This document shows, piece after piece, positions 56,910-64,000 of a stretch of 64,000 nt of DNA; positions within the stretch are counted from its first letter, which is position 1; every line of letters starts with the position of its first letter. The DNA lies in contig JARGEQ010000096.1 of the NCBI GenBank assembly GCA_029211145.1, forward strand, positions 1 through 64,000, read 5' to 3'. The position numbers and the translations under genes were made by a program. The DNA is from Marinimicrococcus flavescens (GTDB lineage Bacteria; Pseudomonadota; Alphaproteobacteria; Geminicoccales; Geminicoccaceae). Under the pieces are notes generated by a model. It did no database searches, had not been told where the DNA came from, and worked only from the letters and a program-made list of their open reading frames with translations.

Positions 56910-57112
56910 GGCCGATCTCCTTTTCTTCCGTGGGGTCCGGGCTCGTCCGCGGCCCGGCGGACGCCGCCGAAGGACGGCCCCCGGGGCGCCGACCATCGGA
57001 CAACGACAGGCCGCCGAACGGGTTCCGTGGCGAGGCGGGACGCTTTGTCCCTTCATGTCGCGGCCGATTTCGGCTATCCGCCCCCCATCCCCCTCCCGAC
57101 CGGCCAGGCCCC

Positions 57113-58657
57113 ATGACCGAGCGCGTTCTCATCCTCGATTTCGGTTCGCAGTTCACCCAGCTCATCGCGCGCCGGCTGCGCGAGCTCCGGGTGTTCTGCG
57201 AGATCCACCCCTGCACCTGGTCGGACGAGCAGGTGCGCGAGTTCGCCCCGCATGCGGTCATCCTCTCCGGCGGCCCCGCATCGACCCACGAGGCGGCGGC
57301 ACCCACGGCGCCCGAGGCGGTCTTCGCGCTGGGCGTGCCGGTGCTGGGAATCTGCTACGGCGAGCAGACCATGTGCGCGCAGCTCGGCGGCCGGGTCGAG
57401 CCCTCCAGCCACCGCGAGTTCGGCCGCGCCGAGATCGAGCTGCTGCGCGAATGCCCGCTCTTCGACGGGCTGCTCAGGGTGGGCGAGAGGTCCAGCGTCT
57501 GGATGAGCCACGGGGATCGCGTCGCAGCGCTGCCCGAAGGCTTCCACCCGGTGGCGCAGAGCCCGGCCTCGCCGTTCGCCGCCATCGCCGACGAGACCCG
57601 CCACTATTACGGCCTGCAGTTCCATCCGGAGGTGGTGCACACCGAGATCGGCAAGGAGCTGCTGGCCAACTTCTGCTTCCGCATCGCCCGCCTCTCCGGC
57701 GACTGGTCGATGGAGGCCTACCGGGCCCAGGCGGTGGCGCGGATCCGCGAGCAGGTGGGCGACGGCAAGGTCATCTGCGGCCTCTCCGGCGGCGTCGATT
57801 CGGCGGTCACCGCCCTGCTCCTGCACGAGGCGGTGGGCGAGCAGCTCACCTGCGTGTTCGTCGACACCGGCCTCTTGCGCCACGGCGAGGTCGAGCAGAT
57901 CGTCAGCCTGTTCCGCGAGCACTTCAACATCCCGCTGGTCCATGTCGACGCGGGCGAGCTTTTCCTGGGCAAGCTCGCCGGCGTCACCGATCCCGAGCGC
58001 AAGCGCAAGATCATCGGTGGCACCTTCATCGACGTGTTCGAGGAGGAGAGTGCCAAGATCGGCACGGTGGACTGGCTGGCCCAGGGCACGCTCTATCCCG
58101 ACGTCATCGAGAGCGTCTCGTTCCGCGGCCCCTCGGTCACCATCAAGTCGCACCACAATGTGGGCGGCCTGCCCGAGCGGATGCGCCTGAAGCTGGTGGA
58201 GCCGCTGCGCGAGCTCTTCAAGGACGAGGTGCGCGAGCTCGGCCGCGAGCTGGGCCTGCCCGAGATCTTCGTGGGCCGCCACCCCTTCCCCGGGCCCGGC
58301 CTCGCCGTGCGCATCCTGGGCGAGATCACCCGCGAGCGCGTCCAGATCCTGCAGCAGGCCGACCGGATCTATCTGGAAGAGATCCGCGCCGCCGGCCTCT
58401 ACGACGAGATCTGGCAGGCCTTCGCCGTGCTGCTGCCGGTCAAGACCGTGGGCGTGATGGGCGACGGCCGCACCTACGAGGCGGTCTGCGCCCTGCGCGC
58501 GGTGACCTCGGTCGACGGCATGACCGCCGATTTCTACCCCTTCGAGGCGGCCTTCCTCGGCCGCGTCGCCTCGCGCATCGTCAACGAGGTCAAGGGCATC
58601 AACCGGGTCACCTACGACTACACCAGCAAGCCCCCCGGCACCATCGAGTGGGAGTGA
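57113..58657 (+). CDS. guaA: GMP synthase (glutamine-hydrolysing)
   Basis: A 514-residue enzyme converting XMP to GMP with glutamine and ATP. The glutaminase domain carries Cys81 in [11 protein letters not shown] (the usual M after G is E here) and the His of [10 protein letters not shown]. The ATP pyrophosphatase domain has the P-loop [15 protein letters not shown]. The C-terminal dimerisation domain includes [19 protein letters not shown] and ends [18 protein letters not shown], as in all GuaA. ATG 57113 is the family start. A hairpin just after the stop separates it from the convergent phnE. Confidence 0.97.
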   Translation: MTERVLILDFGSQFTQLIARRLRELRVFCEIHPCTWSDEQVREFAPHAVILSGGPASTHEAAAPTAPEAVFALGVPVLGICYGEQTMCAQLGGRVEPSSHREFGRAEIELLRECPLFDGLLRVGERSSVWMSHGDRVAALPEGFHPVAQSPASPFAAIADETRHYYGLQFHPEVVHTEIGKELLANFCFRIARLSGDWSMEAYRAQAVARIREQVGDGKVICGLSGGVDSAVTALLLHEAVGEQLTCVFVDTGLLRHGEVEQIVSLFREHFNIPLVHVDAGELFLGKLAGVTDPERKRKIIGGTFIDVFEEESAKIGTVDWLAQGTLYPDVIESVSFRGPSVTIKSHHNVGGLPERMRLKLVEPLRELFKDEVRELGRELGLPEIFVGRHPFPGPGLAVRILGEITRERVQILQQADRIYLEEIRAAGLYDEIWQAFAVLLPVKTVGVMGDGRTYEAVCALRAVTSVDGMTADFYPFEAAFLGRVASRIVNEVKGINRVTYDYTSKPPGTIEWE

Positions 58658-58674
58658 GCGCGCGGCGCGCGCTC
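58656..58674 (+). terminator. Hairpin at the guaA end
   Basis: GAGCGCGC and GCGCGCTC, an 8-bp perfect stem with loop GGC, starting inside the guaA stop codon. A second hairpin (58703-58724) belongs to the convergent phnE transcript. Confidence 0.5.
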
Positions 58675-58702
58675 CGGCCATCGGGAATGAACCCGGTGCA
58701 GT

Positions 58703-58724
58703 GCGCGGGTCACTGGACCCGCGC
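58703..58724 (-). terminator. Hairpin at the phnE end
   Basis: GCGCGGGTC and GACCCGCGC pair perfectly with the four-base loop ACTG, overlapping the phnE stop (58710). Confidence 0.5.
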
Positions 58725-59510
58725 GCGCAGCTTGTCGGCGCAGAACTCCATGGCCAGCACGATCAGGAAGATCACGAGGATGATGGTCGAGGCGTTGCGG
58801 TACTGGAAGAGGTCGAAGGCCACCTTCAGCTCCTGACCGATTCCGCCGGCACCGACGAGGCCGAGCACGACGGAGGAGCGGACCGCCTTCTCCAGCGCGA
58901 AGAGCGAGGAGTTGATCAGCGAGGGCATGATGTCGGGGAGGATCGCGCCGGCGAGGATGGATCCGCGCCCCGCCCCCATCGCCGACAGCGCCTCCTGCGG
59001 CTCCTTCTCGGCATCCTCCATCGCCTCGGCAAAGAAGCGGCCGCAAAAGCCGATGGTATCGACCATGATGGTCATCGTTCCGGCGACGGCGCCGAGCCCC
59101 ACCGTCGCGACGAAAAGCAGCGCCCACACCAGATCCGGGATGGTGCGCAGCAACGAGACCAGCGCCTTGACCAGGTAGCTGCCGCGGCCCAGCGGCGACA
59201 CGCCCCGCGCGCCCAGCCAGGCGATCGGCAGGCTGAGGACGATGCCGATGGCGGCACCCACCAGCGCGATCTGGAAGGTCTCGACGATCCGCACGGTGAC
59301 ACGCCAGAGGAAGCCCGGCTCGGTGCTGGGCGGCATCATTCGCCCCACCAGATCGACCATGCCCGGCACGCCGCTGGCCAGCTGCCGGGGCGACGGTGCC
59401 ACCTGGCCCATGGAGGCGAGGATCAGCGCGCCCAGCGTGACCAGCGTGACGAAGTGCAGGGGCGTCAGCCCGGACAGGCGCCCGGGCGCCGCCTTCCCGG
59501 CGTCAGTCAT
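58710..59510 (-). CDS. phnE: PhnE, phosphonate-type ABC transporter permease
   Basis: A 266-residue permease with about six membrane helices. The family blocks are TVRIVETFQIALVGAAIGIV, SLPIAWLGARGVSPLGRGSY, LVKALVSLLRTIPDLVWALL and the coupling-loop region EALSAMGAGRGSILAGAILP, with SVVLGLVGAGGIGQELKVAF at the end. It overlaps the ATPase gene by eight bases, so the two are translated together. Substrate may be phosphonate, phosphite or another phosphorus compound. Confidence 0.9.
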   Translation of the reverse strand: MTDAGKAAPGRLSGLTPLHFVTLVTLGALILASMGQVAPSPRQLASGVPGMVDLVGRMMPPSTEPGFLWRVTVRIVETFQIALVGAAIGIVLSLPIAWLGARGVSPLGRGSYLVKALVSLLRTIPDLVWALLFVATVGLGAVAGTMTIMVDTIGFCGRFFAEAMEDAEKEPQEALSAMGAGRGSILAGAILPDIMPSLINSSLFALEKAVRSSVVLGLVGAGGIGQELKVAFDLFQYRNASTIILVIFLIVLAMEFCADKLRARVQ

Positions 59511-60243
59511 CGAACGTCTCTTTCAGATCGGCGGGCGTGACCTGGCTGGGGGGCTTGTCGAAAAGGACGCGCCCCTGCTTCAGCGCCACCACGCGGCTCG
59601 CATGCCCGAGCGCGTGCGCCATGTCGTGCGAGGTGAAGAGAAGCGTGATCCCGTGCGTGGCGCAAAGCCGTGTGAAGAGCTCCATGACGTTGCGGCCGGA
59701 GACCGGATCGAGGCTCGCGGCCGGCTCGTCGGCGATCAGCAGGCGGGGACGGCGGACCAGGGCGCGGGCGATGGCCACCCGCTGCTGCTGCCCGCCCGAG
59801 AGCGAATCGGCCCGGGCGAGAGCCCGTTCGGCGAGGCGCACCTCGGCCAGCGACTCCATGGCGGCCTCGCGCCAGCCCGCGGGGGCGAGGTTGTGAGAGA
59901 AGGCGCGCCAGCTTCCCGCCTCGCCGAAGAAGCCGTGAACCACGTTGGAGAGGACCGTGCGGCGGCGCACGAGGCAGTGCTTTTGGAAGACGAAGCCGGT
60001 CTGCCGGCGCACCTGGCGCTGCACCTCCGGGCCGACCGGACGCGAGAGGTCCCTGCCCATCGTGGAGAGGCTCCCGCCCGAGATTCCGTGCAGGGCGATG
60101 AGGCATTTCAGCAGCGTGGACTTGCCGCAGCCGTTCGCGCCGATCAGGGCCACCCGCTCGCCGGGCGAGACGGCCAGATCCACGCCTTTGAGGATGTCGA
60201 GCCGCCCGTCATAGGATTTCCTCAGCCCGCGCGCCGCGATCAT
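59503..60243 (-). CDS. phnC: PhnC, phosphonate-type ABC transporter ATP-binding protein
   Basis: A 246-residue ATPase. Walker A is GANGCGKSTLLKCLI, the Q-loop is GFVFQKHCLVRRRTVLSN, the signature is [16 protein letters not shown] and Walker B is LLIADEPAASLDPVSG. The family-typical VVHGFFGEAGSWRAF block is present. ATG 60243 is the family-like start, although no clear ribosome binding site is seen; a long in-frame extension runs up to 60402 overlapping phnD and is unlikely. A large hairpin between phnD and phnC occupies 60301-60335. Confidence 0.9.
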   Translation of the reverse strand: MIAARGLRKSYDGRLDILKGVDLAVSPGERVALIGANGCGKSTLLKCLIALHGISGGSLSTMGRDLSRPVGPEVQRQVRRQTGFVFQKHCLVRRRTVLSNVVHGFFGEAGSWRAFSHNLAPAGWREAAMESLAEVRLAERALARADSLSGGQQQRVAIARALVRRPRLLIADEPAASLDPVSGRNVMELFTRLCATHGITLLFTSHDMAHALGHASRVVALKQGRVLFDKPPSQVTPADLKETFDD

Positions 60244-60300
60244 CGGCGCGGCGACATCGCCGGCCTCGTCGGCGACGGGCCTGGCGCGCGGCGGTGAGAC

Positions 60301-60335
60301 GGCAGGCGGCGCTGCACCGGGCAACGCCGCCTGCC
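60301..60335 (-). other. Intercistronic hairpin between phnD and phnC
   Basis: GGCAGGCGGCG (60301-60311) and CGCCGCCTGCC (60325-60335) form a perfect 11-bp stem with a 13-base loop. It begins 15 bases after the phnD stop. It is well placed to stabilise the phnD message or limit read-through, giving more binding protein than ATPase, as in some other ABC operons; this is inference. Confidence 0.7.
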
Positions 60336-60349
60336 GCTCGAGGACCTGA

Positions 60350-61204
60350 TCAATCGCCGACGAACGCACTGCTGTCGACGCCAATGGTCGCATACATCGC
60401 ACGAACGTAGTCGTAGTCGCTGTCCTGGACCTGGGTGAGGAAGAAGCCGCCGGTGTACTTCTTGTTGTCCTCGCCCTTCACGACGGCGGCCATCAGCTTC
60501 TCGCCCTGCTCGACGAAGGCCTTCTTGACTGCCGCGATCGCGTCGGGATCGGCGTCCTTGCGGGCGACGAGGATGTCGTTGGGCAGATCGCGACCGCGCG
60601 CGACGACCATGAACGACTGATCCGGAAACGCCGCGCGGATCGAGGCCAGATGCCCTTCGTTCATGCCGATGGCGTGAAGGTCGCCGCGGATCAGCGCCTC
60701 GGCCGCGACGTTGCGCGAGATGATCTGCGGCGTGTAATCGCTGCCGTAGGCCAGGCCGAAATCGGCCAGGACCTGGGCGGGGCCCAGATGCTGCGAGGTC
60801 GAGCCGACCGAGCCGAAGCTCACCGTCTTGCCCTTGAGGTCGGCGACGGACTTGATCGGGCCTTCGGCCATGACGACGATCTGGGCGTAATAGTTGGGGC
60901 GCTGCCAGGCAGTGACGATCTGAGCCTCGGTGAGCCCGTCGATCACCACGTATTCAGCCGGCCCGGTGAGCACGAGATCCACCAGCCCCTGCCTGATCGC
61001 CTCGACCGCGGCAGTGCGCGAGCTCACCGGCAGCAGCTCGATCTCCTGCCCGGAGGCCTCCTCGAGCGCCGCCTCGAAGGGAGCGAACTCCTGCTGGAGA
61101 GCCTCCAGCCCCTCGATATCGGTGACGGCGAACCTGAGCGGCTGAGCCTGGACGGATCCTGCCATGACAACGGCGGCAGCCGCTGCGACGAGTGTTCTGA
61201 TCAT
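60350..61204 (-). CDS. phnD: PhnD, phosphonate-type ABC transporter binding protein
   Basis: A 284-residue periplasmic protein with signal peptide ending SVQA. PhnD-like blocks are LRFAVTDIEGLEALQQEFAP, the LVLTGPAEYVVI motif with YVV, KGKTVSFGSVGSTSQHLGPA with the conserved SxSTSxH ligand loop, and RNVAAEALIRGDLHAIGMNE. First gene of phnD-phnC-phnE. No C-P lyase, phosphonatase or phosphite dehydrogenase gene is in the window, so the transported ligand is uncertain. The 249 bases upstream hold its promoter region. Confidence 0.9.
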   Translation of the reverse strand: MIRTLVAAAAAVVMAGSVQAQPLRFAVTDIEGLEALQQEFAPFEAALEEASGQEIELLPVSSRTAAVEAIRQGLVDLVLTGPAEYVVIDGLTEAQIVTAWQRPNYYAQIVVMAEGPIKSVADLKGKTVSFGSVGSTSQHLGPAQVLADFGLAYGSDYTPQIISRNVAAEALIRGDLHAIGMNEGHLASIRAAFPDQSFMVVARGRDLPNDILVARKDADPDAIAAVKKAFVEQGEKLMAAVVKGEDNKKYTGGFFLTQVQDSDYDYVRAMYATIGVDSSAFVGD

Positions 61205-61453
61205 CTTCTTTCCGGCGAGCTGCTGTTACGCGGGGATTTGCGTGGCCGCGGTAATAGAGGCTCCGCATCGCAATTTCGTGACGGTCGGAGCGGCAGCGCG
61301 CAGGAGCGATGACTGGACGATAACGGGAGCAACAAGGTCGGTCGGCGGCCGGATCTCGCCCGAGCCGGCGCACCCGGGCGAGGCATGATCGTCGAGACCG
61401 ATCATGGGGAACCAGGACGCGGCTGCGAGCCGGTGTTCACCTGTCCGGCAGCG

Positions 61454-62014
61454 CTAGACGCGCTCCATCACCCCGCTGACGAAGTCATAGGACGCCTCGG
61501 GCACGTGCTCGGCGCCGTCCGACCGCAGGATGCTCGAATAGAGGGTGAAGTGGCTCACCGGGAAGGGCGCCGTCCTGAACAGCGCCCGGCGTGCCAGCCA
61601 GCTGGCATAGCGCTCGTGCGGCGGCGGCTCGCGGAACCGCGCCAGGGTGACGTGCGGCACGAACTTGCGCTTCTCGCGCGCCACCCCCGCCTCGTCACAC
61701 ACGCGGTCGAGGCGGCGCTTGAGCTGCATCAGCGCGTCGGGCGCCTCGATGCCGGCCCAAAGCGTGTGCATCGGCCCGCGCGGCGGGAACTCGCCCAGCC
61801 CCTTGAGGCGCATCTCGAAGGGCCGCAGGCTTACCGAGGCCAGGGCCTCGCCGACCTCGCAGAAGGTGGCGTGGTCGACCTCGCCGATGAAGCGCAACGT
61901 CAGGTGGAAGTCGCCGGGATCGGTCCAGCGCGCCCCGGGCAGGCCGACGCACAGCCGGTCGAGCTCGGCTGCCGTCTCCTCCGGAAGGTCGAGAGCGATG
62001 AAGAGCCTGGGCAT
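61454..62014 (-). CDS. thpR: ThpR, RNA 2',3'-cyclic phosphodiesterase
   Basis: A 186-residue 2H phosphoesterase (LigT-like). Both catalytic HxTx motifs are present: FHLTLRFIGEVDHATF near residue 37 and FVPHVTLARFREPPP near residue 120. The N-terminus MPRLFIALDLPEETAAELDR is typical. The enzyme hydrolyses 2',3'-cyclic phosphate ends; its physiological RNA is unknown. It is upstream of phnD in the same direction but 249 bases away, and divergent from the YfgM-like gene. Confidence 0.9.
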   Translation of the reverse strand: MPRLFIALDLPEETAAELDRLCVGLPGARWTDPGDFHLTLRFIGEVDHATFCEVGEALASVSLRPFEMRLKGLGEFPPRGPMHTLWAGIEAPDALMQLKRRLDRVCDEAGVAREKRKFVPHVTLARFREPPPHERYASWLARRALFRTAPFPVSHFTLYSSILRSDGAEHVPEASYDFVSGVMERV

Positions 62015-62188
62015 GGCTTCCTCCCGGCTGGTGGCACGCAGAGGTTAAGGTAGGCGGACAGCCTTGCCAAACCCGTTCTGCTCCCATACCTCTTCGCCGG
62101 CCGTGGGTCTGTCGCCGCGGCGCCGTGCGTGGCGTCGGCGAGCGACGGCCGCAGGCGACGTACAAGGACACCGACCGGGTAGGCGCAG

Positions 62189-62860
62189 GTGAAGGCCGAA
62201 GAACTTTTCCGCGAAGTCGACGAGGAGCTGCAGCGCGACAAGCTCGTGGCGCTGTGGAAGCGCTGGGGCGGCCTCGCGGTCGGCGTGGTCCTGCTGCTCG
62301 TGCTGGCCGGCGTCGGCTGGCAGGGCTGGCAGTGGTGGCAGCACCGCCAGGCCACCGAGGCGGCGCGCGGCTTCGCCGCCGCCGAGCAGCTGCTGGCCGG
62401 CGGCAAGCCCGCCGAGGCGGCCGCCGCCTTCAGCGCGTTCGCCGAGGATGCGCCTGCCGGCTTTGCCGCCCTCGCCCGCCTGCAGGCCGCCACCGCCGCG
62501 CTCGAGGCCGGCGACCGCAAGGCAGCCGGGGCGGCGCTCGAGACGCTGGCCGGCGACGAAGGCGCCGACCCGATGCTGCGTGACCTTGCGGTTGTGCTCG
62601 GCGCCTCGCTCGAGGTGGACGAGGCACCGCCAGCCGGGATCATCGCCCGTCTCGAGCCGCTCGCCACCGAGACCGGGGCATGGCGCCATCTCGCCCGCGA
62701 GCTCATCGCCGCTGCCGCCCTGCGCGCCGGCGAGCGGAGCCGGGCGGTCGAGGCGCTGGAGGCGATGCGCGGCGACGCCCAGACGCCGCGCGCCGCCAGA
62801 GAGCGCGCCGACGAACTCCTCCGAGCGCTGGGCGCCGAACCGACCAGGACCGCCTCATGA
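62189..62860 (+). CDS. YfgM-like tetratricopeptide membrane protein
   Basis: A 223-residue protein with an N-terminal cytoplasmic helix (MKAEELFREVDEELQRDK), one membrane helix (about 28-49, LAVGVVLLLVLAGVGWQGW) and a periplasmic TPR-like Ala/Glu-rich domain (FAAAEQLLAGGKPAEAAAAF). YfgM-family proteins assist envelope protein folding with the Sec and BAM machinery, and this one sits directly before bamB as in many proteobacteria. GTG 62189 gives the family N-terminus. It overlaps bamB by ATGA. Confidence 0.88.
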   Translation: MKAEELFREVDEELQRDKLVALWKRWGGLAVGVVLLLVLAGVGWQGWQWWQHRQATEAARGFAAAEQLLAGGKPAEAAAAFSAFAEDAPAGFAALARLQAATAALEAGDRKAAGAALETLAGDEGADPMLRDLAVVLGASLEVDEAPPAGIIARLEPLATETGAWRHLARELIAAAALRAGERSRAVEALEAMRGDAQTPRAARERADELLRALGAEPTRTAS

Positions 62861-64000
62861 AGCTGCGCCGTACCGCCGCCCTCGCCGGCCCGCTCGCCCT
62901 GCTGCTCGCCGGCTGCAGCAGCCTGCCCTGGATGGGCGACGAGGACACGCCGCTGCCCGGTACCCGCGTGCCGGTCATGCTGCTCGGCGACGGGCCCAGC
63001 GCCGATCCGATGCTGGCCGACGTGCCCGTGCAGCTCCCGCCGGCCCGGCCCAGCGAGACCTGGCCGCAGGACGGGGGCAGCGCCAGCCACGCGCCGGGCC
63101 ATCTCGCCGCCCCGGCGAGCCTGAAGCGCGCCTGGAGTGCGGGCATCGGCGAGGGAGCCGCCGGCGGCGCCCGCCTGCTCGGCCGCCCGGTGGTCGCCGA
63201 CGGCAAAGTCTTCGCCGTCGACGGCGCCGGCAGCGTCACCGCGGTCTCGGCCGGCGACGGGCGCCGGGTCTGGCGCTGGGAGCCCGAGGGCCGCGACGGC
63301 TCCGACCGCCTGGGCGGCGGCGGCCTCGCCTTTGCCGACGGGCGGCTCTACGTCACCGAGAGCTGGGGCGAGGTCGCAGCCCTCGACGCTGCATCCGGCA
63401 CCGAGCTGTGGCGCCGCAACCTGCTGGCGCCGATCCGCAGCGCCCCTGCCTTCGCCGAGGGGCGCGTGCTGGTACGCACCGCCGACAACCAGCTCTTCGT
63501 CCTGGGTGCAGCCGAGGGCGACGTGCTGTGGCGGCATGCGGGCCTCTTCGAGCAGACCGGAATCCTCGGTGCCTCCTCGCCGGCGGTGGTCGGCGAGCGG
63601 GTGATCGTCACCTACTCCTCCGGCGAGGTCTTCGCCCTGGCGCTGGCCGACGGCAGCCCGATCTGGACCGACACGCTGCTGCGCCCGCGCCGGACGCTGG
63701 CGATCGGCACCATCAGCGATATCACCGGCGCCCCCGCGGTAGCCGACGGTCGGGTGTTTCTGGCCGGCAGCGGCGGCGAGACCGCGGCCTTCAGCCTCGG
63801 CCGGGGCGATCGCCTGTGGGACCACGACCTGACCTCGCTGTTCACGCCGTGGCCCGCCGGCGAGTTTGTGTTCCTCGCGAGCGAGCGCGGCGAGCTGATC
63901 TCGCTTCTGGCCGGCAATGGCCGGATCCGCTGGGTGGCGCCGCTCAACGCCGCTGCCGCAAAGGACGAGACGCCGGCCTTGTGGGCGGGCCCGGTGCTGG
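62857..64000 (+). CDS. bamB: BamB, PQQ-like beta-propeller lipoprotein of the BAM complex (partial)
   Basis: The first 381 codons are present; the gene runs off the window end. The lipobox LLLAGC gives a lipidated Cys20. PQQ-type repeats follow, each with a pattern like VADGKVFAVDGAGSVTAVSA then DGRRVWRWE, or FADGRLYVTESWGEVAALDA then GTELWRRN. BamB supports assembly of outer-membrane beta-barrel proteins. The overlap ATGA with the upstream YfgM-like gene means coupled translation. In many genomes the Der GTPase gene follows, which would lie beyond 64000. Confidence 0.92.
   Translation, partial: MKLRRTAALAGPLALLLAGCSSLPWMGDEDTPLPGTRVPVMLLGDGPSADPMLADVPVQLPPARPSETWPQDGGSASHAPGHLAAPASLKRAWSAGIGEGAAGGARLLGRPVVADGKVFAVDGAGSVTAVSAGDGRRVWRWEPEGRDGSDRLGGGGLAFADGRLYVTESWGEVAALDAASGTELWRRNLLAPIRSAPAFAEGRVLVRTADNQLFVLGAAEGDVLWRHAGLFEQTGILGASSPAVVGERVIVTYSSGEVFALALADGSPIWTDTLLRPRRTLAIGTISDITGAPAVADGRVFLAGSGGETAAFSLGRGDRLWDHDLTSLFTPWPAGEFVFLASERGELISLLAGNGRIRWVAPLNAAAAKDETPALWAGPVL

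Overview
The window is about 64 kb of very GC-rich DNA with a dense, operon-like gene layout, frequent GTG starts and short ATGA overlaps. The genes point to an alphaproteobacterium: the trigger factor-ClpP-ClpX-Lon series, ClpS-ClpA, a YfgM-like protein followed by BamB, DUF1127, DUF2076 and PRC-barrel proteins, an aspartate dehydrogenase of the NadX type, and tartrate enzymes best known from rhizobial relatives. A Rhodospirillales or Geminicoccales-like lineage is my guess and is not proven by the sequence. No phage, complete IS element, plasmid module or CRISPR array is visible, so this reads as ordinary chromosome with a few accessory patches.

Layout. 1-1.1 kb: a dispersed-type hypothetical gene flanked by near-identical short repeats. 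1.1-6.5 kb: aquaporin Z, a CorC/HlyC-type membrane protein, D-tartrate dehydratase and a KefB-like antiporter. 6.5-8.9 kb: a leftward operon of methyltransferase, ChrR-like cupin and ring-cleaving dioxygenase. 9.0-12.2 kb: a copper-type module (DUF2946, YcnI/DUF1775, CopC-CopD fusion) followed by a GYD protein. 12.2-16.1 kb: an MFS transporter, L-aspartate dehydrogenase, a GNAT enzyme and tartrate dehydrogenase. 16.3-21.4 kb: a cluster of acyl-CoA dehydrogenase-like protein, PIG-L deacetylase, NodS-like methyltransferase, family 2 glycosyltransferase and an MFS protein. Its product is unknown to me and it is the best candidate here for an undescribed pathway. 21.4-29.7 kb: a diguanylate cyclase, an OmpA-like coiled-coil protein with a nucleoside hydrolase, small envelope or stress proteins, and an XRE-SulP pair. 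29.7-39.2 kb: accessory and decaying DNA with a frameshifted secreted protein, a YetF/DUF421 protein, small DUF1127-type genes, a GreA/B factor, a DUF4242-cyclase fusion, a secreted CxxCH protein, and an MFS-HAD operon facing a regulator gene broken by one stop codon.

39.2-64 kb is mostly core: agmatine deiminase, RidA, a FemAB-like acyltransferase, ClpA/ClpS, a polar amino acid-type ABC transporter, a glutathione transferase, Lon, ClpX, ClpP, trigger factor, tRNA-Leu(UAG), a DUF892 ferritin-like protein, GMP synthase, a PhnD-PhnC-PhnE transporter, ThpR, and the YfgM-like/BamB pair, the latter cut by the window end. Together the Clp, Lon and trigger factor genes form a protein quality-control block.

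Three non-gene signals stand out. A short interspersed repeat of about 45 bp (core GCCGCGCGCAGCGCC next to a purine-rich arm) occurs at least six times, only between genes, and twice as facing inverted pairs. A perfect 21-bp tandem duplication places two TTCGCGAA palindromes exactly 21 bp apart. The PIG-L and methyltransferase genes meet without a normal start codon, at a point where a one-base change in a T run would fuse them. All identifications come from reading translations and motifs by eye; no database search was run.
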